NCBI RefSeq assembly: GCF_030145145.1
Contig: NZ_JAQYWD010000027.1
Coordinates: forward strand, 27,091 to 91,090
DNA length: 64,000 nucleotides
Source: Desulfobacula sp.
GTDB taxonomy: Bacteria; Desulfobacterota; Desulfobacteria; Desulfobacterales; Desulfobacteraceae
Direction: 5' to 3'
The notes below the pieces were generated by a model, which saw nothing but the letters and a program-made list of their open reading frames with translations, made no database searches and was not told the DNA's origin. Positions 1 to 7,965 of this stretch are shown here, piece by piece (position 1 is the first letter of the stretch; every line of letters begins with the position of its first letter). Both the position numbers and the translations under genes were made by a program.

Positions 1-791
1 GTTCCCGATCCCAGGTCTTCCATGACCGGTATGGTTTTTGCCTTCCCCAGGACCACCAGATCTTTCAGGGCAACACTGGCCGTAAATCCCTGGATGCTGT
101 AGTTACTGGCATGAACCTTTAAAAAAAGTCCGGTGTTATCTGATATGGCGGTTTCGTAATCCTTCAGGTGGGTTCGGTTTGTGGTGCCCACTTCCTTTAA
201 AATACACCCGCTTTTTGACATCACGTCGGGTATCCGAAAAGATCCGCCGATTTCAACCAGTTCCCCCCGGGATACCACCACCTGGGTATCTTGGGCGATG
301 GTGTTCAAGGCCAGTAAGACGGCACCGGCATTATTGTTGACCACAATGGCGCTTTGGGCACCGGTCAACTCACAGATCAGATCCTCCACGGCTTCATATC
401 GAATGCCCCTTTTGCCGGTGCCAATGTTCAACTCAAGGTTGGAATAGGACTGCGCAATGGTCTGGATATTGTCCAATGCATCCTCGCACAGCAGGGCCCG
501 GCCCAGGTTGGTATGGAGAACCACACCCGTTGCATTGATCACCGGGACAAGCCGGGATCGAATTTTTTGTGTTGCCAGGCGGTATGCCCTGTCAAGGAGG
601 GTGTCATCGGTCATACAGGGGTCACGATCTGCCAGAATGGCCTGTCTTGTATGGTCCAGGGCGTTTCTCAGCGACTCCAGTATCACGCGCCTGGGGATGT
701 CACGGAAAGGGGCCTTTTTTTTTGTAAGTTCCAGCAGATGATCAACACCGGGAAGGGCCTTGAGGTGCATATGTTTGTCTGAAAGTGTCAC
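1..791 (-). CDS. selA: L-seryl-tRNA(Sec) selenium transferase, N-terminal part (cut by window edge)
   Basis: PLP enzyme that converts seryl-tRNA(Sec) to selenocysteinyl-tRNA(Sec) using selenophosphate. About 263 N-terminal residues are visible on the reverse strand. Motifs close to E. coli SelA are VINATGVVLHTNLGRA, VVNNNAGAVLL, VSRGELVEIGGSFRIPDVM, GTTNRT and a KVHASNYSIQGFT stretch. The reading frame runs off the left edge before the PLP-lysine motif (SGDK in E. coli), so catalytic competence cannot be judged. The start is uncertain: GTG at 789-791, five bases after the upstream gene's stop, or ATG at 768-770; neither has a clear Shine-Dalgarno sequence. The tight spacing suggests co-transcription with the CheD-HDOD gene. 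It implies that the organism makes selenoproteins. Confidence 0.93.
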   Translation of the reverse strand, partial: MTLSDKHMHLKALPGVDHLLELTKKKAPFRDIPRRVILESLRNALDHTRQAILADRDPCMTDDTLLDRAYRLATQKIRSRLVPVINATGVVLHTNLGRALLCEDALDNIQTIAQSYSNLELNIGTGKRGIRYEAVEDLICELTGAQSAIVVNNNAGAVLLALNTIAQDTQVVVSRGELVEIGGSFRIPDVMSKSGCILKEVGTTNRTHLKDYETAISDNTGLFLKVHASNYSIQGFTASVALKDLVVLGKAKTIPVMEDLGSG

Positions 792-795
792 TGGG

Positions 796-2187
796 CTATA
801 GTTTCGGCGCTAAAGCCGCATCCTTGTTCAAGTCAGTGATGGGAATGGCATCCACCAGTTCCGGCAGATCCCCCAGGGTAAACCCCAGATGATCAAGGGT
901 CTTCTCAAGGCTTTGGGTCTGCATTTTTTCCATGTCAAATCCGGCATTAAATTTTTCCATGATCAGATCCGCCAGATAGATGATATAGGTAAGATCCGGG
1001 TTTTCTTTTGCCGTTTCCGGTGTATGATGAAATTGAATGGCTTCGGATAATCCATTGGAAAAGTGCCATTTTCTGGCCAGGATAGCCCCGGCCTCGCCAT
1101 GGGTAATGCCCAGTAATTTTTTTTCAAGATCGGTAAAGCTCTGATTTTCCTGGTGTAACCGCCGGAAAAAAAGCGGGGAACTGTCTGCCACGTTTTGATC
1201 CAGGATGACTTTGCCGATATCATGGAGCAATCCTGCGGTGTAGGCTAATTTTATAACGGGCTTGCCGGATCGTTCCGCCAGTTTTTCGGCAATTTTTTCA
1301 GCCGTGGTGGCCACCCCTACGGCATGGAAAAAAAGACCGCCTTTACACAGGGAATACCCTGAATTTCCGGTTTGGCCATAATAATTATTCAGGGCTGCAG
1401 TGATCACAGACTTGATCAACATGCTCTCTCCCAAAAGAAGCACGGCATCTTTCAAGGTTTCGATGCTGACCCTTCCGGCAAACAAAGCGGAATTGCACAG
1501 TTTCAAGGTTTGTCCGGAAAGTACCTGATCCCGGGCCAGTTCATCTGTGATGTCTTCAATCTGGTATTGACCGGACTGAAACAGCCGGAGTATTTTTAAT
1601 GCGGTTTGGGGAATGGGCTTTAATTTTTCAATGGTATCTAAAATATCCGCCAGTGACGGTGCCGTAAAATGGCTCGCCACTTGACCGGTATTTTCCCAGG
1701 CCGGGCTGATAACGGTTTCACCGGTGGCCATGTTTAATTCAAGGGTACAGGTAAAAAATCCGCCGGTTTCCGATCGGATGGTTTCAATCCCCAGGGTTTT
1801 CAGAATAGAGACGGCAATTTCAGCGGATCTTCCTCCAATATCAAGGTTGATGTCCTGTTGGCTGACAGGCCCCATCAAGGCGCCCCCGGCAATGCTGGCC
1901 TTTAAATTTTCCGGGGTTGCCCCCAGTTCTATCAGATCTGTGATGAGCATGGGAACACCGGTGGATGCATATTTTTCCGGAAAAAGCGCACTGACAATTC
2001 CCGGGGGTTCCGGCAGCAGAATATGGATCATACCACCGATCTTTGTTGACGGGTCATACAGAGCAACCCCCAGGCAGGTGCCAAGATATGCCTGGTATAT
2101 CGTTGTTTCGGCTTTGCCGGTTTTAAATTGACCTGCGGCAATGTGTTCGATTCTCTGGTATGTCATCCTGGAATGGTTTGCCCCCAT
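796..2187 (-). CDS. CheD-HDOD fusion protein (receptor glutamine deamidase domain plus HDOD signalling domain)
   Basis: A 463-residue two-domain protein. Residues about 10-165 resemble CheD, the chemoreceptor glutamine deamidase: YLGTCLGVALYD carries the expected nucleophilic Cys, GGMIHILLP the His, and there is a late IGGRSAEIAV segment and an ETGG. Residues about 180-400 form an HDOD domain (LADILDTIEKLKPIPQTALK, then a retained HDIGK metal-binding-type motif, which many HDOD proteins lack). No membrane segments. It lies between ilvN and selA on the same strand, with no chemotaxis genes in view, so it may modify or sense receptors elsewhere. The start could instead be the ATG at 2166, which has a weak CAGG just upstream. 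The domain calls are firm; the role is inference. Confidence 0.85.
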   Translation of the reverse strand: MGANHSRMTYQRIEHIAAGQFKTGKAETTIYQAYLGTCLGVALYDPSTKIGGMIHILLPEPPGIVSALFPEKYASTGVPMLITDLIELGATPENLKASIAGGALMGPVSQQDINLDIGGRSAEIAVSILKTLGIETIRSETGGFFTCTLELNMATGETVISPAWENTGQVASHFTAPSLADILDTIEKLKPIPQTALKILRLFQSGQYQIEDITDELARDQVLSGQTLKLCNSALFAGRVSIETLKDAVLLLGESMLIKSVITAALNNYYGQTGNSGYSLCKGGLFFHAVGVATTAEKIAEKLAERSGKPVIKLAYTAGLLHDIGKVILDQNVADSSPLFFRRLHQENQSFTDLEKKLLGITHGEAGAILARKWHFSNGLSEAIQFHHTPETAKENPDLTYIIYLADLIMEKFNAGFDMEKMQTQSLEKTLDHLGFTLGDLPELVDAIPITDLNKDAALAPKL

Positions 2188-2252
2188 ATTATATAAATTC
2201 AGTCTTTAGATATCATTAATGGGCCACAAGTTTCAACTCATACTGCATTTTT

Positions 2253-2753
2253 TTATTTTGGGTCTGGGTCTGGGTCCTTATAGAGGGCCAATACCCCGGA
2301 TCTTGCCAGCTTTTTAATGCCAAAGGGGGCCAGTTTCTCCAGCAGCACATCAATGGTCTCTTCGTTACCGGTGACTTCGAAAATACAATTGTGGGCACCG
2401 GCATCCATTATTCGACCCTGGCAGTCGGTGACAATCCGGGTGACGGCATCCCGGGTTTCCGGTGTTATGGTAACACAAACAAGGGCCATTTCCCGTTTTA
2501 CAGCCGCTTCTCCGGTCATGTCCCGCAACTTGATGACATTCACCAGGCGCCGGATCTGCTTCATGCAGTTCGCTAATTGGAGGGGATTGGCGGTGGTGGT
2601 AATGGTGATCCTGGACATTTTCGGATTGGCGGTGGGGGCCCCGCAAATGGTTTCAATATTGTACCCCCGGCCGGCAAAAAGCCCTGTGATTCTGGCGGTT
2701 ACACCGGGTTCATTTTCCACCAGCATGGTCAATATGTGTTTGTTCGGTTTCAT
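2253..2753 (-). CDS. ilvN: Acetolactate synthase small (regulatory) subunit
   Basis: Regulatory subunit of acetohydroxyacid synthase, the first common step of branched-chain amino acid synthesis; it binds valine and stimulates the catalytic subunit. The 166-residue length is normal for IlvN/IlvH. The N-terminal ACT domain is clear (ILTMLVENEPGVTARITGLF, then GRGYNIETI), followed by the conserved C-terminal half (DAGAHNCIFEVTGNEETIDV). An odd acidic tail, DPDPDPK, is encoded by a short GGGTCT-type tandem repeat near 2262-2279. No large subunit (ilvB) or ilvC is next to it in this window, although these usually flank it. The gene ends about 65 bases before the CheD-HDOD gene and probably shares its transcript. 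Confidence 0.94.
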   Translation of the reverse strand: MKPNKHILTMLVENEPGVTARITGLFAGRGYNIETICGAPTANPKMSRITITTTANPLQLANCMKQIRRLVNVIKLRDMTGEAAVKREMALVCVTITPETRDAVTRIVTDCQGRIMDAGAHNCIFEVTGNEETIDVLLEKLAPFGIKKLARSGVLALYKDPDPDPK

Positions 2754-3089
2754 TGTCTGAATTTTGTATCAATCCTTTCAGGATTTGTAAAGTTAAGAAT
2801 AGGGAGAACAGCCATTCTCATTATGGCGATAATGCAAGCCCATTGTCCGGGGACATCACAAAGAATTTTTCTTCTGGTGAACGATTTGGACTATGGTTCA
2901 GCTGGGCAGTGCTGCGGCATCCGTTCCGATAAACATCGCTGAATGGTTAAAACCGAACAGGTAGAAGGATTTCACCTTGACTTTTGTCGGAGGTTCTGAT
3001 CAAGATAGAGCGATTTCGAAAAAATAGTCGTGATGGATTCACCATATGATTTGACTGAAAAGGCTTGGCAAAGCGTTGGTACTCAATAA
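2754..3089. other. Divergent intergenic region, no gene recognised
   Basis: A 336-base spacer between divergently transcribed ilvN (minus) and the GGDEF-EAL gene (plus). No open frame with family resemblance and no convincing terminator or riboswitch fold was found by eye. A TTGACT occurs near 2978, but no good -10 lies at the right distance. It must carry the promoters of both flanking operons. Confidence 0.5.
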
Positions 3090-5294
3090 ATGAAACACGC
3101 CATTGATTTTAACCATCAGAATATGGCCCCCTATGTTCGTATGCTGCGGTCGGTGCTGGGATCGGACCTGGTTTGCGCGATCATTGATGAGCATTATCAA
3201 CCCCTTTGGCAGGCCGGTGGTGACGATGGCGATCCCATGGAGGGGCTGCTTGGCCGGTTAAAAGACACGCCCCTTCATCCCGGGAGCTTATCTGAGAGGA
3301 TCAGCGCAGGTTGTCCTGAAAATCGCCTTACCCTTATCCAAGACCTTGATCTGGAATATATTGACGGGGAACTGTATTTCATCGGACTTGTTGCCCGGGG
3401 CACCCCGGAATTTTCCAGAGCCGATATGTTTCAAGATTATTTTTCCGATGTGGTCGCCTGCATCTGTTCCCAGTATAACCTGCGCATGGAAAACGACAAC
3501 ATGGTTCAAGAGTTGTCCCAGCGCTATGAAGAACTGAATTTTCTTTACCAGACGGAGAACCCAAACAACGAAACGGAGACCAGCGAAGAAAGCCTTGGGG
3601 ATCTGGTCAAGGAGATGACGGAATTCATGGATGTGGAGGCCGCCTGTTTATGGCTTCCGGACATGGGGTACTGGTTTTTCCACATGGCCGGGAGGACCGG
3701 GGACATTGACAATGAAACCCACATCCGAAATTGGGTAACCCCCTTGTTTGAAACCATCAAGAAAACCGGTCAGCCCATGGTTGTCAACAAACACGGGAAC
3801 ATCATCCAGGACTCAAGTGCAAGTGTATTGTCGGCAGAGGTGATGATGGTTTTTCCGGTTTTGAATTCCGATCTTCAGGCCATGGGCCTTATCGGGTGCC
3901 TTCGCAGGCGGGGGGGGCGGGCGTTTGTCACCGGAGACCAGAAACTGATGGAAGTGACGGCCCGGCGGGTCAGGAAAATTATCCATTCAGACCTGGACGA
4001 CTTGACCGGTCTGGCCAACCGGGTTGGTTTTGAAAAAAAACTGGAAGAGCTGGTGTCTGATCCTTCCCAGATCAGGCGGGCCGCTGCCGTCAGTCTGTTC
4101 AATATCGATCAATTCAAATTATTAAATGATGCCTATGGGATGGCAGCCGGTGATGACGTCCTGAAACAGGTGGCCGTTGTTTTAAAAACCCATTTCAGAG
4201 ATCAGGATTTTCTGGCCAGGATCAAAGGAGATGAATTTGCCGTGATCCTGTTTGACCTTCACAGTGTGGCGCATGGTCAAGAGGTGTTGGAGCGGATCAG
4301 AAAGCAGTTTAGCCGGCAGCAATTCATGTTCCAGGATACCCGTATCCATATTAAGGTGCGAATCGGTATGGTCCCTATCGCCTGGCCCATCAAGGAAATA
4401 TCCGACGTCATTGCCAAAGCGGAAATTGCGGTTCAGTCGTCCCGGGAAAGGGGGGGGGACACTATCAGTGTTTACACGGAAGGGGATAGCAGATTAGCTG
4501 AAAAGCAGACCCAGGCCCGCACGGCCACCCAGATCGAAACCCTGGTGGAGAATCGTCAATTTGTTCTTTTCTGTCAGCCGGTCGTCCCCCTGCAGGGGGG
4601 GCGGATGCATTATGAAATACTGATCCGGTTAAAAGATGAAAAAGGAAATATAATAGCGCCGGGTCAGTTTTTACCGGCAGCAGAACGGTATAACAAAATG
4701 CCCTTTATCGATCAATGGGTTCTTGAAGAGACCTGCAGACTTCTGAAAGCGTCAGAACCCTTTCTATCCGCTGTCAATATCAGCTGGGCCGTTAATCTTT
4801 CAGGCCAGTCCCTGCAGGACGAGGTGTTTTTAAAATATTTTCTTTCGTTTTTGTCCCAACTGCCGTTCCCGGCATCCTGGCTCAACTTTGAAATCACGGA
4901 AACGGTGGCCATCCGGAATTTTGATCGGGTCATCCATGTGATGGACCAGATAACCCGCATGGGGTTTGCCATTTCCCTGGATGATTTTGGTTCAGGATAC
5001 AGCTCTTTCGCATATTTGAAGCAGCTGCCCATATCTTTTTTAAAGATTGACGGCATGTTTGTGCAACACTTGCACACCGATACCCTGGCCCAGGTGATGG
5101 TGACGTCCATTGCCACCATTTCAAAGCATTTGAAAATCAAAACCATTGCTGAATTTGTGGAAAATGAAAAAATTCTTGATTTTTTGCGCCGGGGGGGAAT
5201 TGATTATGCCCAGGGCTATCATACCGGGAAACCCTTTCCGTTGCGGGATGCCCTGGAAAGGATTCAACAACAGGATGTTTGCCGGGAAACCTGA
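3090..5294 (+). CDS. GAF-GGDEF-EAL protein, probable c-di-GMP phosphodiesterase with degenerate GGDEF
   Basis: A 734-residue cytoplasmic signalling protein. Residues about 150-295 look like a GAF domain. A GGDEF domain starts at DDLTGLANRVGF (about residue 303), but its signature is IKGDEF, so the first Gly of GGDEF is Lys. The EAL domain from about residue 483 keeps the elements expected for catalysis: YEILIRL (EAL-type Glu), VNLSGQSL, FEITET, LDDFGSGYSS, LKIDGMF, AEFVEN and AQGYH. The likely role is hydrolysis of c-di-GMP, with the GGDEF part perhaps acting as a GTP-binding regulator. Several long G runs lie in the coding sequence (9 G at 4450-4458). It heads a stretch of plus-strand genes leading into the kinase and pilus operon. 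No clear Shine-Dalgarno; the next in-frame ATG is at 3123. Confidence 0.88.
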   Translation: MKHAIDFNHQNMAPYVRMLRSVLGSDLVCAIIDEHYQPLWQAGGDDGDPMEGLLGRLKDTPLHPGSLSERISAGCPENRLTLIQDLDLEYIDGELYFIGLVARGTPEFSRADMFQDYFSDVVACICSQYNLRMENDNMVQELSQRYEELNFLYQTENPNNETETSEESLGDLVKEMTEFMDVEAACLWLPDMGYWFFHMAGRTGDIDNETHIRNWVTPLFETIKKTGQPMVVNKHGNIIQDSSASVLSAEVMMVFPVLNSDLQAMGLIGCLRRRGGRAFVTGDQKLMEVTARRVRKIIHSDLDDLTGLANRVGFEKKLEELVSDPSQIRRAAAVSLFNIDQFKLLNDAYGMAAGDDVLKQVAVVLKTHFRDQDFLARIKGDEFAVILFDLHSVAHGQEVLERIRKQFSRQQFMFQDTRIHIKVRIGMVPIAWPIKEISDVIAKAEIAVQSSRERGGDTISVYTEGDSRLAEKQTQARTATQIETLVENRQFVLFCQPVVPLQGGRMHYEILIRLKDEKGNIIAPGQFLPAAERYNKMPFIDQWVLEETCRLLKASEPFLSAVNISWAVNLSGQSLQDEVFLKYFLSFLSQLPFPASWLNFEITETVAIRNFDRVIHVMDQITRMGFAISLDDFGSGYSSFAYLKQLPISFLKIDGMFVQHLHTDTLAQVMVTSIATISKHLKIKTIAEFVENEKILDFLRRGGIDYAQGYHTGKPFPLRDALERIQQQDVCRET

Positions 5295-5355
5295 CCTGAA
5301 AGCGGGTGGAAACCGGTTTGTTTGCAATATATAGGGTGTTATTTCAAGTTGTTGC

Positions 5356-7203
5356 ATGCGTGTATCGGATGTAAATGACACTGCGGAGCCTTGTTTGCCC
5401 ATGAGATATAAAAAAAATATGATACTGCTGCTCTTTGCCTTGCTGCTCATCGGTATCGTCATGACCGCCTATGCCCGGTTTAAATACCAGGTGGGAAAAG
5501 AGACTCACCAGATCAGGGCCAGCGGCCAATCCCTGGTAAAACTGGTGGGCCTTGCCTATAATGGCACAGGCGAGGATGTCGACAAGCATCTTTTTTACCG
5601 GGAACTGTCCCATCTCTTATCCAGTCGGAAATTTGACTATGTGGTAATTCAAGACAAAAACAAAGACACCCCCATTATTTCATTTTTCCTGGAGGATATT
5701 CAAAACAACATACCCAGGACCGTTGCGCTCAGCTCATTGCTCAGTCCCGGTTTTTTAATGCAGGATTTCATCCTGTCCGATGGCACCCCCTGCATCGAGT
5801 TTTCCCGGCCGATTTATAAAAATGGGAGTCCAAAAGTGGTGGTCCGGCTCGGAAAGGTTCAGGCGGACGACACCTTTTTCACCCTGGAAAATTTTATGAT
5901 CCCATTCCAGTTGGTGGTTTTTATTCTCATGGCCCTGGTCTTTGGATACTATTGGTTTTTTTTATTGTTAAAACCCCTTGAAAAAATCAATACGGCAACG
6001 GATCTTGCCGCGACAGCGCCCCAACAGGGCAATGTTCAGGCCATTGTGGGTGAACTGGAAACCTTTTTTAAGACCACCCATGACCGCCTGTCTTGGGCAG
6101 AACAGGAAGCCCAGCAGCTGACGGCCAAACTAAAAGTGCTAGAGTATGAAAATCATCAAATGTTTGATATTTTTAACCGCCTTGATTTTGGTATTCTCAT
6201 GGTGGATATCAAGGATACCGTGTTTTTTATCAATGATTATCTGTTAACCCTCCTGGGCATGGATCGAGAAAATATTCTGCATCACCCCATTTCAGATATT
6301 CAGGGTCATGACGCGTTCATCGCCTTTATCCAGCAGCAGCACCTGATGGATCAGGACCATGGTATGGCACGCCTTGAAGTTGTCTTTCCCGAGGGTCAAC
6401 CCGGTCAGTTTTACCAGGCCACATCCCAGTCATTAACCGATCCGGACGGGGCCCTGTTTGCCCGCTTGATAAAGGTGGTCAACGTTTCCAGGGAAAAAGA
6501 ATCTGAAAAGTCCCGACAGGATTTTGTCAACCATATTGCCCATGAGTTGCGAACACCCCTCACCAATATAAAAGCCTACAATGAAATGATGATGGAAGGG
6601 GAAATCAGTGACCTGGAGATGCAGAAAGAATTTTTCAATACCATCAATGATGAGACCAACCGGCTGGATCGACTGATCAAGAGTATTTTAAAGCTGGCCG
6701 AAACCGAGATCGGTCAGGTGACCATGAAACAGGAGATCGTGAAGGTCCAGTGGCTTTTGGAAAGCTGTCTGGATTCCGTTGAAGCGGTTGCCCGGGAAAA
6801 AAGTATTGCCTTAAAGACCCTTCTGCCGGACAATATGCCGTCCCTTTCCGGAGACAAGGAAATGCTCAAATCCGCATTGATCAACGTCATGGGCAATGCC
6901 GTGAAATACACACCGGAATCCGGATCAGTGAGCGTTACCATCCGGGAAACCCCTGAAACCATTGTGTTTGAAATTAAAGACACGGGATTCGGTATCAGCC
7001 AGCAGGATCTGCCCCATATTTTTGAAAAGTTCTACCGATCTGAAAACAACCAGGTGGCTGAACAGGTTGGTAATGGCCTGGGGCTGGCCATTACGGCTGA
7101 AATTATCAAAAATCACAATGGGATGATCGAGGTTGAAAGTGAGCCCGAACAGGGCAGTCATTTTATTGTCACCCTGCCAAAAGGGAATGTGAGTATTGGA
7201 TAA
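5356..7203 (+). CDS. Membrane-bound sensor histidine kinase with PAS domain
   Basis: A 615-residue kinase. A hydrophobic segment (about residues 20-42) and a second at about 180-205 bracket a periplasmic sensor region of about 135 residues. A linker and PAS-like domain (about 270-375) follow, then a HisKA box HIAHELRTPLTNIKAYN carrying the phospho-accepting His and an HATPase domain (NAVKYTPESG, DTGFGISQQDLPHIFEKFYR, GNGLGLAI). The ATG at 5401 (MRYKKN directly before the first membrane helix) is an equally likely or better start than 5356. Its end overlaps the downstream receiver gene by 8 bases, so the two form a translationally coupled pair. The stimulus is unknown; its position directly before the pilus operon suggests control of surface assembly, but that is inference. 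Confidence 0.9.
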   Translation: MRVSDVNDTAEPCLPMRYKKNMILLLFALLLIGIVMTAYARFKYQVGKETHQIRASGQSLVKLVGLAYNGTGEDVDKHLFYRELSHLLSSRKFDYVVIQDKNKDTPIISFFLEDIQNNIPRTVALSSLLSPGFLMQDFILSDGTPCIEFSRPIYKNGSPKVVVRLGKVQADDTFFTLENFMIPFQLVVFILMALVFGYYWFFLLLKPLEKINTATDLAATAPQQGNVQAIVGELETFFKTTHDRLSWAEQEAQQLTAKLKVLEYENHQMFDIFNRLDFGILMVDIKDTVFFINDYLLTLLGMDRENILHHPISDIQGHDAFIAFIQQQHLMDQDHGMARLEVVFPEGQPGQFYQATSQSLTDPDGALFARLIKVVNVSREKESEKSRQDFVNHIAHELRTPLTNIKAYNEMMMEGEISDLEMQKEFFNTINDETNRLDRLIKSILKLAETEIGQVTMKQEIVKVQWLLESCLDSVEAVAREKSIALKTLLPDNMPSLSGDKEMLKSALINVMGNAVKYTPESGSVSVTIRETPETIVFEIKDTGFGISQQDLPHIFEKFYRSENNQVAEQVGNGLGLAITAEIIKNHNGMIEVESEPEQGSHFIVTLPKGNVSIG

Positions 7204-7582
7204 CGCCAACAGAACCATTTTGATCGTGGATGATGAAGTCCATATTCGACGGATTCTGGAGTTGAAATTCAAAAATGCCGGATTTCGGGTGCTGGCAGCC
7301 AAAAACGGACAGGAAGGGCTTGATCTGGTTCACAAGGAATCACCGGATGCGGTGATATCCGATATCAACATGCCCAAACTTGACGGCAAAACCTTTTGCC
7401 TGATGACGGACCCCTTAAAACAGCAGCGGCCGTTTCTGACCATCATGGTCACGGCCAGAATTCATCCCGAGGATCAGGTGTGGACCGAACAGCTGTGCGA
7501 TACCGTGCTGATTCAAAAACCCTTCAGTCCTGCCAGAATTCTTGAAACCGTTTATGACTATTTTTCAGCAGGGGGCCTTTGA
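7196..7582 (+). CDS. Single-domain response regulator (CheY-like receiver)
   Basis: A 128-residue receiver with no output domain. It has the acidic pair in ILIVDDE, a phospho-acceptor Asp in VISDINMPKLDG, a conserved Thr (MVTAR) and the Lys in IQKPF. The start is TTG at 7196, overlapping the kinase gene by 8 bases. It is the obvious phosphorylation partner of the upstream kinase. With no DNA-binding domain it must act by protein-protein contact, and the STAS protein encoded next (TGATG overlap) is a candidate member of the same relay. Confidence 0.9.
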   Translation: MDNANRTILIVDDEVHIRRILELKFKNAGFRVLAAKNGQEGLDLVHKESPDAVISDINMPKLDGKTFCLMTDPLKQQRPFLTIMVTARIHPEDQVWTEQLCDTVLIQKPFSPARILETVYDYFSAGGL

Positions 7583-7935
7583 TGACAGCTGTTGCATCCA
7601 GTGGTGCCGTCCGGGATATTACCATTCGAAATATTAATGGACGCACCGTCCTGTCCCCCCAGACCTCTTTGACCCATAAAAATTGTGACCAGCTTGAAAC
7701 ACTGTTTAACGGACTGCTCAAACGGGAGGTGATGGAAATGGTTGTGGATTTTACCCGGGTTTCTTTTCTTGACAGCCGGGCATTGGAACTGATGGTGGAC
7801 ATGCAGACCCAGCTTCAGACAAAGGGGGGGAATCTGAGCCTTTCCAATCTGAACGAAGTGTGCCGGGATATCCTGATCTGTGTCAGATTGATCAACCGGT
7901 TTAAAGTGATGGCAAAAGTACATGGCAGTTCATAA
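7582..7935 (+). CDS. STAS-domain protein (anti-sigma factor antagonist-like)
   Basis: About 117 residues forming one STAS domain. The conserved signature around the phosphorylatable Ser is visible as VSFLDSRALELMVD, preceded by a beta strand MVVDFTRV. Family members are switched by serine phosphorylation and bind anti-sigma kinases or other partners. The ATG at 7582 overlaps the stop of the receiver gene (TGATG), indicating translational coupling. The kinase-receiver-STAS order resembles partner-switching modules, but no anti-sigma kinase or PP2C phosphatase is encoded nearby. Confidence 0.85.
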   Translation: MTAVASSGAVRDITIRNINGRTVLSPQTSLTHKNCDQLETLFNGLLKREVMEMVVDFTRVSFLDSRALELMVDMQTQLQTKGGNLSLSNLNEVCRDILICVRLINRFKVMAKVHGSS

Positions 7936-7965
7936 AGGGCCGGTTTTTTATCGGCAATTCACCCC

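Noticed and set aside
2754..3089. Possible attenuator or riboswitch before ilvN
   Set aside because: No leader peptide rich in branched-chain codons and no terminator/antiterminator pair could be made out on the minus strand.
4441..4460. G9 tract as a phase-variation switch
   Set aside because: G runs of 7-8 occur in several other genes here (for example 7814-7820 and 10710-10717), so a run alone is weak evidence; kept only as a low-interest note.
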